Shown: piece by piece, positions 19,125 through 28,131 of the stretch
How positions within the stretch are numbered: position 1 is the stretch's first letter
How the letters are laid out: every line of letters begins with the position of its first letter
From: Cryptosporangium aurantiacum
GTDB lineage: Bacteria > Actinomycetota > Actinomycetes > Mycobacteriales > Cryptosporangiaceae
Assembly: GCF_900143005.1 (NCBI RefSeq)
Contig: NZ_FRCS01000001.1
Span: forward strand, 1,054,001-1,118,000
DNA: 64,000 bases
Reading direction: 5' to 3'
Position numbers and translations under genes: made by a program
Notes under the pieces: model-generated
Databases searched by the model: none
What the model saw: only the letters and a program-made list of their open reading frames with translations
Told to the model about the DNA's origin: nothing

Positions 19125-22100
19125 TCAGTCGATCGAGAGGTCACCGAGCCAGTCGGGCAAGGGCAGGCCTTCGCCGCCGAACGCCCGCCGAAAGGTCTCC
19201 TCGGCGCCCGGTGGCCAGGACACATCGCGGACGCGGAGCACGTCGTGCCACAGCTCCATCAGCTCGGCCGCGTGGGCCGGGGAGTGGTGCGCCGCGGTCG
19301 CGGCGATGAAGCGCGCGAGAAGCGGCAGGTCTTCGTCGAGCGTGTCGGTGACGAGGAGGCGGGGCAGGTCGTCCAGCTTCGCTACTCCGTCCACGACCGC
19401 GGGCTCCTCGGCGAGTTGGCGCAGCACCGCGTGCCGATAGCGTCCCCGTCCGCCGGCGAGCCCTAGTTGGAAGAGAAGAAGGCGGACCTTCGGATCATGG
19501 CGCTCCGGTGGCACCAGCAGAAGTTGCTGCAGGCCGACGGCCAGGTCCACCACGGGCGGCATGCCACCGAAGTCGATCAGCGGGGTAGGACCGTCCGACC
19601 AGGCCGCCATCGTGCCGTAAACGGTCTCGCGGAGGTCGATGGAGGTCTGGGCGAACGCGGCGCGCCGTAGCGCTTCGCCGAAGTAGCTCTGCGAACGGAG
19701 CGTGACATCCGGGATGAGCCAGTCGGTGCCGAACGCGGGAGGGTCGTCCGTGGGCCACGGGAGCGACGCGTACACGCTCACGTCGCTCCCGTCCTCCAGG
19801 CGCACTTCGAGCCACGTCGGATCGTCGTCGAAGCGCCACGCCACCCGGAACGCCTGCCACATGCGCTGCCGGTCCTCGTGGTCGAGCTGGCTGCGCCAGA
19901 GCAGCGAGAGTTGCCGCCACGCGATCGGCGACGGCCCGCCTGCCAGCTCGTCCGCCCGCACCGGGCCGTCCGCGAGCAGCACCGCGAAGCAGACCAGGTT
20001 CGCCGAGAACGCGGCGTGCCGCGCCGCGAACGGCTTCCGGCGGGGCTCGTAATCCGCCACCGACCAGCTCCGCGGCGGGAACCCGGCCTCCGGAAGGAGC
20101 TCCAGCACCAGCTCGCGGCAGGACCGGCGCTGCTCGGGTGTGAGCGCGGCGAGCAGACCGCGGCAGAAGTCCCAGAGCGGCGCCCGCCGGGTCATCGTCA
20201 CGAACGAGGTGGCCGCGAACAGGAACCCGGCGTCGAGCACCGCCTGGAACCGGCGTCGCTGGTAGGCCCGCGCGTCGGCGAGGTCGACCAGTGCGTCCAC
20301 GACGAGCCGCGCGGCGAGGAAGTCGCCGAACGTCGCGTGCAGGAACTCGAAGCTGCGCTCCGGTCCGCCGGTGTCCCGGGTCGCCCGTGCCTCGTGGACG
20401 AAGAAGAACCGCCCGATCAGCAGTTGGCTGGCGGTGAGGACGCTGCGGCCGGTATCGGTTCGACCGGCCGCGAGATCGTCGCCGTCGAGCAGTTGAGGGA
20501 GGTCCCGGTCGAGTTCCGCCTCGAGGATGACGTCGCCGCCGCGGTTGAGGATGGCCAGCGCTACCGCGCCCAGGCGTCGCCACTCCCGGGCGATCTCCCG
20601 GTCCCGTTCCTCGTGCGGCTCCCCGTTCCGGCGCTTGTCGACCTCCCGCTCGACGAAGTCCGCGAACAGCCGCTGGTACAGCTCGACCTGGCCGAGGTCC
20701 GCGCTGGCGCCCTGCAACGCATTCGCGCCGGCGTCGTAGAGAGCCAGGAGCAGCAGGAGTAACGGCTGGCCGGCCAGCTCGCCCTGGGCGAGCGCCACGT
20801 CCACCGGCAGCGGCAGGAGCCCGCGCTCGGCCAGGCTCGCGCGGTTCGTCGCGTTCCAGGTCGCGAGCCACCGCCGGACCTGCGGCTCGTCGAACGGAGC
20901 CAGCCGGACCACGATCGAGCCGAGCGGGAAGCGCGCTCGGTCGGCGACCACCGTGCGGCTGGTGACCAGCACCGCGACCGGGCGTCCCAGGTCGGCCTCA
21001 CGCTGCTGGAAGTTTTGGACCTGCTCCAGGTAGTCGGCTCGGTTCAGGCCGGTGGCCTGCAGCAACTCGTCGAAACCGTCGAGGATGACGACCGGCAGCG
21101 CGGGGTGGACCCGGCGCGCGACGTCCGGCCAGGAGACCTGCTCGCCGAGCGTCTGCAGGAGCGCCTGCTCGATCTGGGCCTGGATCGACGCGTCGCTGGG
21201 GACCGAGCGGAGCTCCACCCGGATCGCGAGGAAGCCCATCCCGGTGAGGCGCGCGGCCAGGACCCGGGTCAGCGCCGACTTGCCCGATCCCGGGTGTCCG
21301 AGGACGACCGTCGGCGCGGACACCGCGCCGAGCGTCGTGAGGTGGCCGACGAGGAAGTCCGGAGCGTCGTCGACCGGCTGAGCGTGCTCCCACCAGGCCT
21401 CGGTCGCCGGGCGGGCGTCCCTCTCGGCCTCGGCGACCTGGGCGCTCGGGTTGACGTAGCTGTCCCGCAGCCAGGGCAGCGTGATGTGCGGGGGCACGCG
21501 GTCGGAGGCCAGGATCGGCCGGTCCAGTTCGGTCTGGTGGAGGATCGCGAGTCCGGTGGCGACCGCGTCGACGGCGGGGGTTGCCACCAGCGCGCGGAGG
21601 TCGGCGAGGTCGGCCTTGAGCTGGTCGGCGGAGACGCGGACGGTTTCGCGGGTCGCCTGTGCGTCCACGCCGGCAGCCCACACCCGGAACTCCGGTACCT
21701 CGGCGGCGAGCGATCGGAAGGCCTCGGTGTACCGCGCGACCGCGCGGGTGGGCAGTCCGTAAACTTCGCTGACGCGTCCTTCGAAGGCGACGAGACCGGC
21801 GAGGAAGTTCCAGGTCAGTGAGCCGAGGACGTCGTAGTAGCCCCTGAGATCCGCCTCGAGGTACTCGGCCGGCCGGGTCGGCGTCGGGATCGGTAAGGGG
21901 ACGTCGACCAGTTCGGCGATCAGCCCGCGATAGCTGGCCGCCGGGGCGGACCCGGTGGCCAGCGCGACCTGCTCGGCGGCGGTCAGTTCGGCGTCGTCGA
22001 GGTTCAGGCCCAGCCCGGCGAGTTCCTCGTCCACCGCCTCGAAAAACGCCGTGATGACGAGGACGCCGTGCGCGGCGACCAGGCGTTCGGTCCGGTCGAA

Positions 22101-22385
22101 GCGGGACAAGCCGCTGAGCTTCGCGCGCAACCCGCCGACCGCGGAGTGCCCCCAGCGAACCAGTTGGTCGCGGAGCGCGAAGAAGTCGACGGTACCGCCG
22201 CTGCCGATGGTCACCGCCCCGGCCCCGGCGCCGGCGAGGTGACCGATCGTGGTGACCACCGGGCTGTCCGGTTCGCCGATCAAGCGGACGGCGTCGGCGT
22301 ACGTCAGCGAGCGTCGGCGCATGTGGCGGACGGTAGCGGAGCGCCTACGCCCGAACAATTCGGTGTTCATTCCGGTCGTCGTCAT
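19125..22385 (-). CDS. NACHT-domain NTPase, candidate STAND immune sensor
   Basis: 1086 residues. An N-terminal helical domain (about 25-310, beginning LTYADAVRLIGE) precedes a NACHT module with Walker A GHPGSGKSALTR (Lys369) and Walker B VVILDGFDELL (Asp436 to Glu440). A long helical C-terminal half (about 640-1086) could serve as a sensor. This layout matches prokaryotic NACHT proteins of the NNH7-like type, some relatives of which defend against phage; the enzymatic effector, if any, is not recognised here. The start is uncertain (22385, 22370 or 22322), since none has a clear ribosome site. Divergent from a methyltransferase gene and followed by an AlkB-like gene. Confidence 0.85.
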   Translation of the reverse strand: MTTTGMNTELFGRRRSATVRHMRRRSLTYADAVRLIGEPDSPVVTTIGHLAGAGAGAVTIGSGGTVDFFALRDQLVRWGHSAVGGLRAKLSGLSRFDRTERLVAAHGVLVITAFFEAVDEELAGLGLNLDDAELTAAEQVALATGSAPAASYRGLIAELVDVPLPIPTPTRPAEYLEADLRGYYDVLGSLTWNFLAGLVAFEGRVSEVYGLPTRAVARYTEAFRSLAAEVPEFRVWAAGVDAQATRETVRVSADQLKADLADLRALVATPAVDAVATGLAILHQTELDRPILASDRVPPHITLPWLRDSYVNPSAQVAEAERDARPATEAWWEHAQPVDDAPDFLVGHLTTLGAVSAPTVVLGHPGSGKSALTRVLAARLTGMGFLAIRVELRSVPSDASIQAQIEQALLQTLGEQVSWPDVARRVHPALPVVILDGFDELLQATGLNRADYLEQVQNFQQREADLGRPVAVLVTSRTVVADRARFPLGSIVVRLAPFDEPQVRRWLATWNATNRASLAERGLLPLPVDVALAQGELAGQPLLLLLLALYDAGANALQGASADLGQVELYQRLFADFVEREVDKRRNGEPHEERDREIAREWRRLGAVALAILNRGGDVILEAELDRDLPQLLDGDDLAAGRTDTGRSVLTASQLLIGRFFFVHEARATRDTGGPERSFEFLHATFGDFLAARLVVDALVDLADARAYQRRRFQAVLDAGFLFAATSFVTMTRRAPLWDFCRGLLAALTPEQRRSCRELVLELLPEAGFPPRSWSVADYEPRRKPFAARHAAFSANLVCFAVLLADGPVRADELAGGPSPIAWRQLSLLWRSQLDHEDRQRMWQAFRVAWRFDDDPTWLEVRLEDGSDVSVYASLPWPTDDPPAFGTDWLIPDVTLRSQSYFGEALRRAAFAQTSIDLRETVYGTMAAWSDGPTPLIDFGGMPPVVDLAVGLQQLLLVPPERHDPKVRLLLFQLGLAGGRGRYRHAVLRQLAEEPAVVDGVAKLDDLPRLLVTDTLDEDLPLLARFIAATAAHHSPAHAAELMELWHDVLRVRDVSWPPGAEETFRRAFGGEGLPLPDWLGDLSID

Positions 22386-22393
22386 GTGGCACG

Positions 22394-23236
22394 GTGCTTC
22401 CTGTGACGGACATCGACGACTATCGCGAACTCAACAGGGCCAGTTGGGACGATCGGGCCGCGGCGCACGCGGCCTCGCAGGACTACGCGGTCGACCGCTT
22501 CCGGGTCGACCCCACGTTCCTCAGCAGCGTCGTCCAATTCGACGTACCGCGGCTGGGTGACATCGCCGGGCTCGACGGCCTGCACCTGCAGTGCCACATC
22601 GGCACCGACACGCTCTCGCTGGCCCGGCTCGGCGCCCGGATGACCGGCCTGGACTTCTCCGGTGAGTCGCTGGCGCAGGCGCGCGAGCTGGCCGCCGAGA
22701 CCGGAGCGCGGATCGAGTACGTGCAGTCCGACGTGTACGAGGCGGCCGAGACGCTCGGCGCCGAGCGGTTCGACCTGGTCTACACCGGGGTCGGCGCGCT
22801 CTGCTGGCTGCCGGACGTGCGGCGCTGGGCCGGGGTCGTCGCGCGGTTGCTGCGGCCGGGCGGTCGGCTGTTCATGCGCGAGGGCCACCCGGTCCTCTGG
22901 GCACTCGACGACGCCCGCACCGACGAAAAGCTGGTGCTCGAGTACCCGTACTTCGAGCGGGACGAGCCGCTGGTCTGGCACGACGAGGGCTCCTACGTCC
23001 AGACCGACACCCAGTTCACGAACAACAAGGTGCACAACTGGAACCACGGCCTCGGCGAGGTGGTCACCGCGCTGCTCGACCAGGGCTTGACGCTGACCCA
23101 GCTGGTGGAGCACGACTCGGTGCCGTGGGAGCCGTTCCCGGGCCGGATGGAGCCGGTCGACGGCGGGTTCCGGCTCGCCGAGCGTCCGTGGCGGGCTCCG
23201 CTGACCTACACCGTGCAGGCCACGAAGCCTCGGTGA
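22394..23236 (+). CDS. Class I SAM-dependent methyltransferase
   Basis: 280 residues. Motif I is LHLQCHIGTDTLSLARLG, motif II the acidic TGLDFS strand, and a VYTGVGALCWLPDVRRW segment follows post-II. The N-terminal YRELNRASWDDRAAAHA helix is typical of small-molecule methyltransferases. Start GTG 22394 or GTG 22403. The stop TGA overlaps the GTG start of the MATE exporter (GTGA at 23233-23236), so the two are co-translated; one reading is modification plus export of the same compound, which is inference only. Confidence 0.85.
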   Translation: MLPVTDIDDYRELNRASWDDRAAAHAASQDYAVDRFRVDPTFLSSVVQFDVPRLGDIAGLDGLHLQCHIGTDTLSLARLGARMTGLDFSGESLAQARELAAETGARIEYVQSDVYEAAETLGAERFDLVYTGVGALCWLPDVRRWAGVVARLLRPGGRLFMREGHPVLWALDDARTDEKLVLEYPYFERDEPLVWHDEGSYVQTDTQFTNNKVHNWNHGLGEVVTALLDQGLTLTQLVEHDSVPWEPFPGRMEPVDGGFRLAERPWRAPLTYTVQATKPR

Positions 23237-24546
23237 CGACGGCATCGTCCGGGGACGCATCCGCCACGCGGGTCGTCCGGCTGGCGGCGTCGGCGTTCGT
23301 CGTGCTGGCCGCGGAGCCGCTCTTCCTGCTGGTCGACACCGCCGTCGTCGGGCACCTCGGCCAGGTGGCGCTGGCGGCCCTCGGTGCCGGTGGCACGCTG
23401 ATGGGCCTGCTGGCGATCGTCGGCACGTCGCTGGCGTACGGCACCACCGGGCGCGCGGCCCGCTGGTACGGCGCGGGGCAGCGGGACGCCGCGGTCGGCG
23501 AGGGGGTGCAGGCCTCGTGGCTCGCGCTGCTCGTCGGCGGACTCGGCATCCTGGCCGGTCAGCTGCTGGCGGGCTGGGCGACCCGGCTGATCGCGGGGGA
23601 GGGGGAGGTTGCCGAGGCCGCCGAGTCGTGGCTGCGGATCGCGATCCTCGGGCTGCCCGGGATCCTGTTGGTGTTCGCCGGGAACGGCTGGCTGCGCGGC
23701 GTCCAGGACACCCGGACGCCGGTCGTCGTCGTGGTCGTCGCGAACGTCGTCTCAGCGGTGATCTCGCCGGTGCTGGTGTACCCGGTGGGGCTCGGGTTGG
23801 TCGGGTCGGCGTGGGCGAACGTGGCGGCGCAGTGGCTCGGTGGTGGGCTCTGCCTGTGGGCGCTGGCCCGCGAGCGGGTGCCGGTGCGTCCACGCTGGTC
23901 GGTGATGCAGCGGCAGCTCATGGTCAGCCGGGACCTGGTCGTGCGATCGGCGGCGTTCCAGATCGCGTTCCTCACCGCGGCGGCGGTCGCCGGGCGCGCC
24001 GGCGCCGCACAACTCGCTGCGCACCAGGTCGGCCTCCAGCTCTGGAACCTCGCCGCGCTGCTGCTCGACTCGTTCGCGATCGCCGCTCAGTCGCTGGTCG
24101 GGGCCGCGCTCGGCGGCGGGGACGTGTCGACCGCGAAGAGCACCGCCTGGCGGGTGAGCCGATTCGGGCTGGTCGCCGGGGTGGTCCTCGCGGGAGTCTT
24201 CGGGCTGCTGTGGTTCGTGGTGCCCTACGTCTTCACCGATGACGACGCTGTGCGCGAGCAGCTCGGCGTGCTGTGGCCGTTCCTGGTCGCGATGGTGCCG
24301 GTCGGGGGAATCGTGTTCGCGCTGGACGGCGTCCTGCTCGGGGCGGGGGACAACGCGTACATCCGCAACGTCACGGTGGGGTCGGCGCTACTCGGGTTCG
24401 TGCCGGTGACGCTGGCGACGGCGCTCCTGGGGTGGGGGCTGGCGGGGGTGTGGACCGGTTTGGCGGTGTTCATCGCGGTGCGGTTCGTCGGAATGGTGTG
24501 GCGCACCCGCTCGGGTGCGTGGGCGCGGGTGGGCGCGTCGCTCTAA
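23233..24546 (+). CDS. MATE-family multidrug efflux transporter
   Basis: 437 residues, about twelve membrane helices in two related bundles, with the MATE features FLLVDTAVVGHLGQVALAALGAG in the first helices and AGAAQLAAHQVGLQLWNLAALLLDSFAIAAQS in the second bundle (DinF-like subgroup). It exports cationic or other small molecules using a proton or sodium gradient. The start is GTG 23233, inside the methyltransferase stop; the longer upstream frame is out of character. The next 280 bases downstream are non-coding repeats. Confidence 0.92.
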   Translation: MTTASSGDASATRVVRLAASAFVVLAAEPLFLLVDTAVVGHLGQVALAALGAGGTLMGLLAIVGTSLAYGTTGRAARWYGAGQRDAAVGEGVQASWLALLVGGLGILAGQLLAGWATRLIAGEGEVAEAAESWLRIAILGLPGILLVFAGNGWLRGVQDTRTPVVVVVVANVVSAVISPVLVYPVGLGLVGSAWANVAAQWLGGGLCLWALARERVPVRPRWSVMQRQLMVSRDLVVRSAAFQIAFLTAAAVAGRAGAAQLAAHQVGLQLWNLAALLLDSFAIAAQSLVGAALGGGDVSTAKSTAWRVSRFGLVAGVVLAGVFGLLWFVVPYVFTDDDAVREQLGVLWPFLVAMVPVGGIVFALDGVLLGAGDNAYIRNVTVGSALLGFVPVTLATALLGWGLAGVWTGLAVFIAVRFVGMVWRTRSGAWARVGASL

Positions 24547-24587
24547 GCCGCTCGGCGCGGCGCCTGAGGCGCTCAGCGCGCCGCTCT

Positions 24588-24762
24588 CGCGGGCCGGTCC
24601 TGCGTTTCGCGGGCCGGTCGTGCGTTTCGCGGGCCGGTCGTGCGTTTCGCGGGCCGGTCGTGCGTTTCGCGGGCCGGTCGTGCGTTTCGCGCGCCGGTCC
24701 TGCGCTTCGCGCCGGTCCTGCGCTTCGCGCCGGTCCTGCGCTTCGCGCGGCGCTTCGCGTCG
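24588..24762. repeat. GC-rich 20-bp then 18-bp tandem repeat
   Basis: Units of 20 bases beginning at 24601, 24621, 24641, 24661 and 24681 share TGCGTTTCGCGGGCCGGTCG; the fifth varies at its end. They are preceded by a partial unit (24588-24600) and followed by 18-base units TGCGCTTCGCGCCGGTCC at 24701 and 24719 and a degenerate tail. A 20-base period breaks the reading frame, so this is unlikely to be coding. It sits between the MATE stop and a long inverted repeat. Confidence 0.85.
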
Positions 24763-24830
24763 CTAGAAAGTTGGCCACTTCTCGACGTGTCCGGGCGGGC
24801 GGACACGTCGGAGAGTGGCCAACTTTCTAG
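24763..24830. terminator. Very long inverted repeat between convergent genes, probable bidirectional terminator
   Basis: Two 30-base arms, 24763-24792 and 24801-24830, pair almost perfectly around the 8-base loop GGGCGGGC. The outer 17 bases (CTAGAAAGTTGGCCACT) and the inner 9-10 bases (GACGTGTCC) match fully; only a few bases between them differ. The right arm contains the stop codon of the Hsp70-WD40 gene. It is far longer than a normal terminator stem, so it may instead be a dispersed palindromic element that acts as one. Confidence 0.7.
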
Positions 24831-27800
24831 AGGGGCCAGACACGGGCTGTGGTGTCGTGGCTCGCGGTGACCAGGTGGCGGTTGTCGGGGGTGAACGCGA
24901 CCGCGGTCAGCGCGGACGTGTGCCCGCTGATCGGCGGGGCGAGGGCGCGGCCGGTGCTCGGGTTCCACAGCCGGGCGGTGCCGTCGACGCCCGCGGTGGC
25001 CAGCGCCCGTCCGTCCGGGCTGAACGCGACCGCGGTGACCGCGCCGGTGTGCCCGGCCAGCCGCTCGGAGACCTGACGGCCGGTGTCGGCGTTCCAGAGC
25101 CGGGCGGTGCCGTCGACGCCCGCGGTGGCCAGCAGCCGTCCGTCCCTGCTGAACGTGACCGCGTGCACCAGGCCGTGCCCGGTGAGGCTCGTCAGCTGGC
25201 GCCCAGTGGTCACGTCCCAGATGCGGATCGTCTCGTCGAAGCTGCCGGTCGCGATCCGCTGGCCGTCCGGGTGGAACGCGACCGCGCGGACGACGTCACT
25301 GTGCCCGGTGAGCGTGCCGACGGTCTCGCCGGAGCGGACGTTCCAGATCCGGACCGTGTGATCGAAGCTGCCGGTGGCGACCCGGCGGCCGTCGGGGTGG
25401 AACGCGACCGCCCGCACCATGTCGGTGTGGCCGGTGAGCGACGAGAGCTCGGTGCCTGCGGCCGGGTCCCAGATCCGAACGGTCCGGTCGTCGGCGACGC
25501 TGGCGAGGCGGGTGCCGTCCGGGCTGGACGCGAGGCCGTTGATCCGTCCGGTGTGGCCGGACATGCGCGTGATCCGGCGTCCGCCGGGCAGCTCCCAGAT
25601 CCGGAGCGTGCTGTCCGCGCCCGCGGTGGCGAGGCGGGTGCCGTCCGGGCTGATCGCGAGCGAGGTGACGGCCTCGTCGTGGCCGCGGATCTCGACCGGT
25701 TCGCCGGGTTCGAAGGTGGCCCGGATCTGCGGCGGCGCGTACGCCCGCCCGCTGACGGGCGCCGTGCCGCTGACGGGCGCCGTGCCGCTGACCGGCGCGG
25801 CGCTGACCGGCGCGGCGCTGATCGGGGTTGCGCTGATCGGGGTTGCGCTGACGGGCGCCGCGCTCACGGGGGCGGCGCTGATCGGCGCGGCGCTCACCGG
25901 GGCCGACGGCGGCGGTGCCGGCGGTCCGCTCCGTGGCGCGGGCGGCCCGGCAGGGCTCGGCGGGGCCGGCGGTCCGCTCTGCGGCGCGGGCGGCACGGCC
26001 GAAGGTGCTGATGGGGCGGCCGAAGGTGCGGATGGGGCGCTCGGCGGGGCCGGCGGTCCGCTCTGCGGCGCGGGCGGTGCGGAGGGCCCGGTCGGCGGTG
26101 CGGGTGGCGCGCTCTGGGGCGAGGGACGCGTGCTCGGTGGGGTCGCGAACGGGGCCGGGGCGGCTTCGGCGGCGCGGAAGTCCCGCTCGCCGCGCGCGAT
26201 GCCCGGCGCCGCCTGTGGCTCCGGCGCGGGAGGGAACGGCTGCCGGTGCGGCTGGTTCCAGCCGCCGTGCTGCGCCGGGCCGCCGTGCTGCGCCGGGCCG
26301 CCGTGCTGCGCCGGGCCGCCGTGCTGCGCCGGGCCGCCGTGCTGGGGCGCCCCGGACTGCGGGGCGCCGGGGTGCTGCTGCGGGCCCTGGTGCTGGGGAG
26401 CACCGGGGTGGGACTGCCCGGGGTGCTGGGGCGGGCGGTGGTGCTGTGGCGGGCCGTATCCCGGGGCTCCGTGCGGTGGTGCGGGATGCGCTGGCGCTGC
26501 GTGCGGAGGCCCGGAGTGCGGCGGCCGGGCGTGGCCAGCCTGAGGCGGGAAGGGCGGCCCGGACTGGGGCGGGAACGGCGGACCCGACTGCGGGGCCGGC
26601 GCGGGGTAACCCCCCGGACCCGGCTGCGGCCCCCGGAACGGCGGGGCCGAATGCGGCGCGGAGTGCGGTGGCGCGGAGTGCGACGCCGGAAACGGCGGCG
26701 CGGAGTGCGGTGGCGCGGAGTGCGACGCCGGAAACGGCGGCGCGGAGTGCGGTGGCGCGGAATGCGACGCCGGAAACGGCGGGGCCGAGTGCGGTGGCGC
26801 GGAGTGCGGTGGCGCGGAGTGCGACGCCTGGAACGGCGCCCCGCCGTGTGGTGCCCCGCCGTGCGGCGCCCCGGCGTGCGGCGCCCCGGCGTGTGGCGCC
26901 GCGGACGGCGGCGGCGCGTCGAAGGCCCGCACCCGCAGCGCCCCCTCGGCCACGATCAGCTCGGGCTGCTCCAGCACCGTCGCCGGCACGCCCAGCGTCC
27001 GGTGCAGCAGCGTCGCCACCATCGGGATCCGGGTCGATCCCCCGACCAGGAAGACCGCCGATAGGTCGCCGGGCGTGATCCCGGCCTCCCGCAGCACGCC
27101 CTGCACCGAAACGATCGTCCGCTCCAGCAGCGGCCGGATCAGCTGGTCGAGCTCGGCACGCGTCAGCGGCACCTCGTCGTCGATCAGCGGCACCGGGATC
27201 AGCGTCGACGCCGACGACGACAGCAGCTCCTTGGCGGCCCGCACGTCGTCCTGCAGCAGCCAGCGCGCCCGGCGTTCCGCCGCGGTCTCCGGCGCGGTCA
27301 GCGCGCGCCACGCGTCCGGGTCGCGCTTCTCGACCACCGCGCCGACGTGCTCCAGGATCGCGTGGTCGATGTCCAGCCCGCCCGCGTCCACCAGGCCGTC
27401 GGTCGCCCGAACGTCGTAGCCGGTCGAGGTCCGCCGCAGCACGGTCGCGTCGAACGTGCCACCGCCCAGGTCGTAGACCAGCGCGTTCCCGCCGACCGGT
27501 AACCGCGCGCCGTGGACCTCGGCGAACGCGGCCGCCGCCGCGACCGGCTCGGGAACCAGCCCGACCGAGTGCACCGGCCACCCGGCCGCGGCCGCGGACC
27601 GACGGAGCAGGTCGCGCCGCGCGCTGCCCCAGACCGCCGGGTGGGTGATCCGGATCTCGCCGGGAGCCGACTCGCCGGTGACCCGCCGGGTCTCGTCGGC
27701 GACCCGGCGCAGCACGGCCGAGAACAGGTCGGTGACGCCGAACTCGTTCGCGCCGAGCAGCACGATTCCGTCGTCGATGCGGCGCTTCGGGTTGGGCTCG

Positions 27801-28003
27801 AACCCCTCGGGGTGCAGCCGGGCGGTGTGCAGCGCGGCGCGTCCGACCAGCAGATCCTGGGCGGGCGTCGCGCAGACCGCGGACGGCAACTGCGGCTGAC
27901 CGTCCACGAGCAGCGGGTTGACACGGCCATCGGGCCTGGCGAGGACCGCCACCGTGTTCGATGTCCCGAAGTCGATCCCTAGTCGTGTCCCTACAGCCGC
28001 CAC
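24827..28003 (-). CDS. Hsp70-family ATPase fused to a proline-rich linker and seven WD40 repeats
   Basis: 1058 residues. Residues 1 to about 365 are an Hsp70/actin-fold ATPase: phosphate 1 motif GIDFGTSNTVAVL, phosphate 2 ALVYDLGGGTFDATVL, adenosine motif VFLVGGSTRIPMVATLL. The normal Hsp70 substrate-binding beta domain is absent. A Pro/Ala/His/Ser-rich linker of about 400 residues follows, with internal repeats of GPAQHG and of APPFPASHSAPPHS. Residues about 770-1058 form seven WD40 repeats (GH...IW), enough for one closed propeller. Such fusions suggest ATP-controlled scaffolding rather than chaperone work; partners are unknown. Start GTG 28003. The stop lies in the long hairpin. Confidence 0.88.
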   Translation of the reverse strand: MAAVGTRLGIDFGTSNTVAVLARPDGRVNPLLVDGQPQLPSAVCATPAQDLLVGRAALHTARLHPEGFEPNPKRRIDDGIVLLGANEFGVTDLFSAVLRRVADETRRVTGESAPGEIRITHPAVWGSARRDLLRRSAAAAGWPVHSVGLVPEPVAAAAAFAEVHGARLPVGGNALVYDLGGGTFDATVLRRTSTGYDVRATDGLVDAGGLDIDHAILEHVGAVVEKRDPDAWRALTAPETAAERRARWLLQDDVRAAKELLSSSASTLIPVPLIDDEVPLTRAELDQLIRPLLERTIVSVQGVLREAGITPGDLSAVFLVGGSTRIPMVATLLHRTLGVPATVLEQPELIVAEGALRVRAFDAPPPSAAPHAGAPHAGAPHGGAPHGGAPFQASHSAPPHSAPPHSAPPFPASHSAPPHSAPPFPASHSAPPHSAPPFPASHSAPPHSAPHSAPPFRGPQPGPGGYPAPAPQSGPPFPPQSGPPFPPQAGHARPPHSGPPHAAPAHPAPPHGAPGYGPPQHHRPPQHPGQSHPGAPQHQGPQQHPGAPQSGAPQHGGPAQHGGPAQHGGPAQHGGPAQHGGWNQPHRQPFPPAPEPQAAPGIARGERDFRAAEAAPAPFATPPSTRPSPQSAPPAPPTGPSAPPAPQSGPPAPPSAPSAPSAAPSAPSAVPPAPQSGPPAPPSPAGPPAPRSGPPAPPPSAPVSAAPISAAPVSAAPVSATPISATPISAAPVSAAPVSGTAPVSGTAPVSGRAYAPPQIRATFEPGEPVEIRGHDEAVTSLAISPDGTRLATAGADSTLRIWELPGGRRITRMSGHTGRINGLASSPDGTRLASVADDRTVRIWDPAAGTELSSLTGHTDMVRAVAFHPDGRRVATGSFDHTVRIWNVRSGETVGTLTGHSDVVRAVAFHPDGQRIATGSFDETIRIWDVTTGRQLTSLTGHGLVHAVTFSRDGRLLATAGVDGTARLWNADTGRQVSERLAGHTGAVTAVAFSPDGRALATAGVDGTARLWNPSTGRALAPPISGHTSALTAVAFTPDNRHLVTASHDTTARVWPL

Positions 28004-28131
28004 GCCGTCACCATAGGCCGCTCGCTGCGCGCCCGGTGCCGTACCCGGTGTCCGGTAGTCGACTGCCCGCGCCGGGCGGAACTAGCTTGCGCGGTGCCAC
28101 CTACCGTGTTGTCGTTCCCCGGGAGGTCGGT

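Noticed and set aside
24588-24762. CRISPR array
   Set aside because: The repeats are contiguous with no unique spacers, and no cas genes are present.
27961-28131. N-terminal extension of the EamA transporter
   Set aside because: It is antisense to the Hsp70 start, lacks membrane character, and a GGAGG site places the start at 28132.
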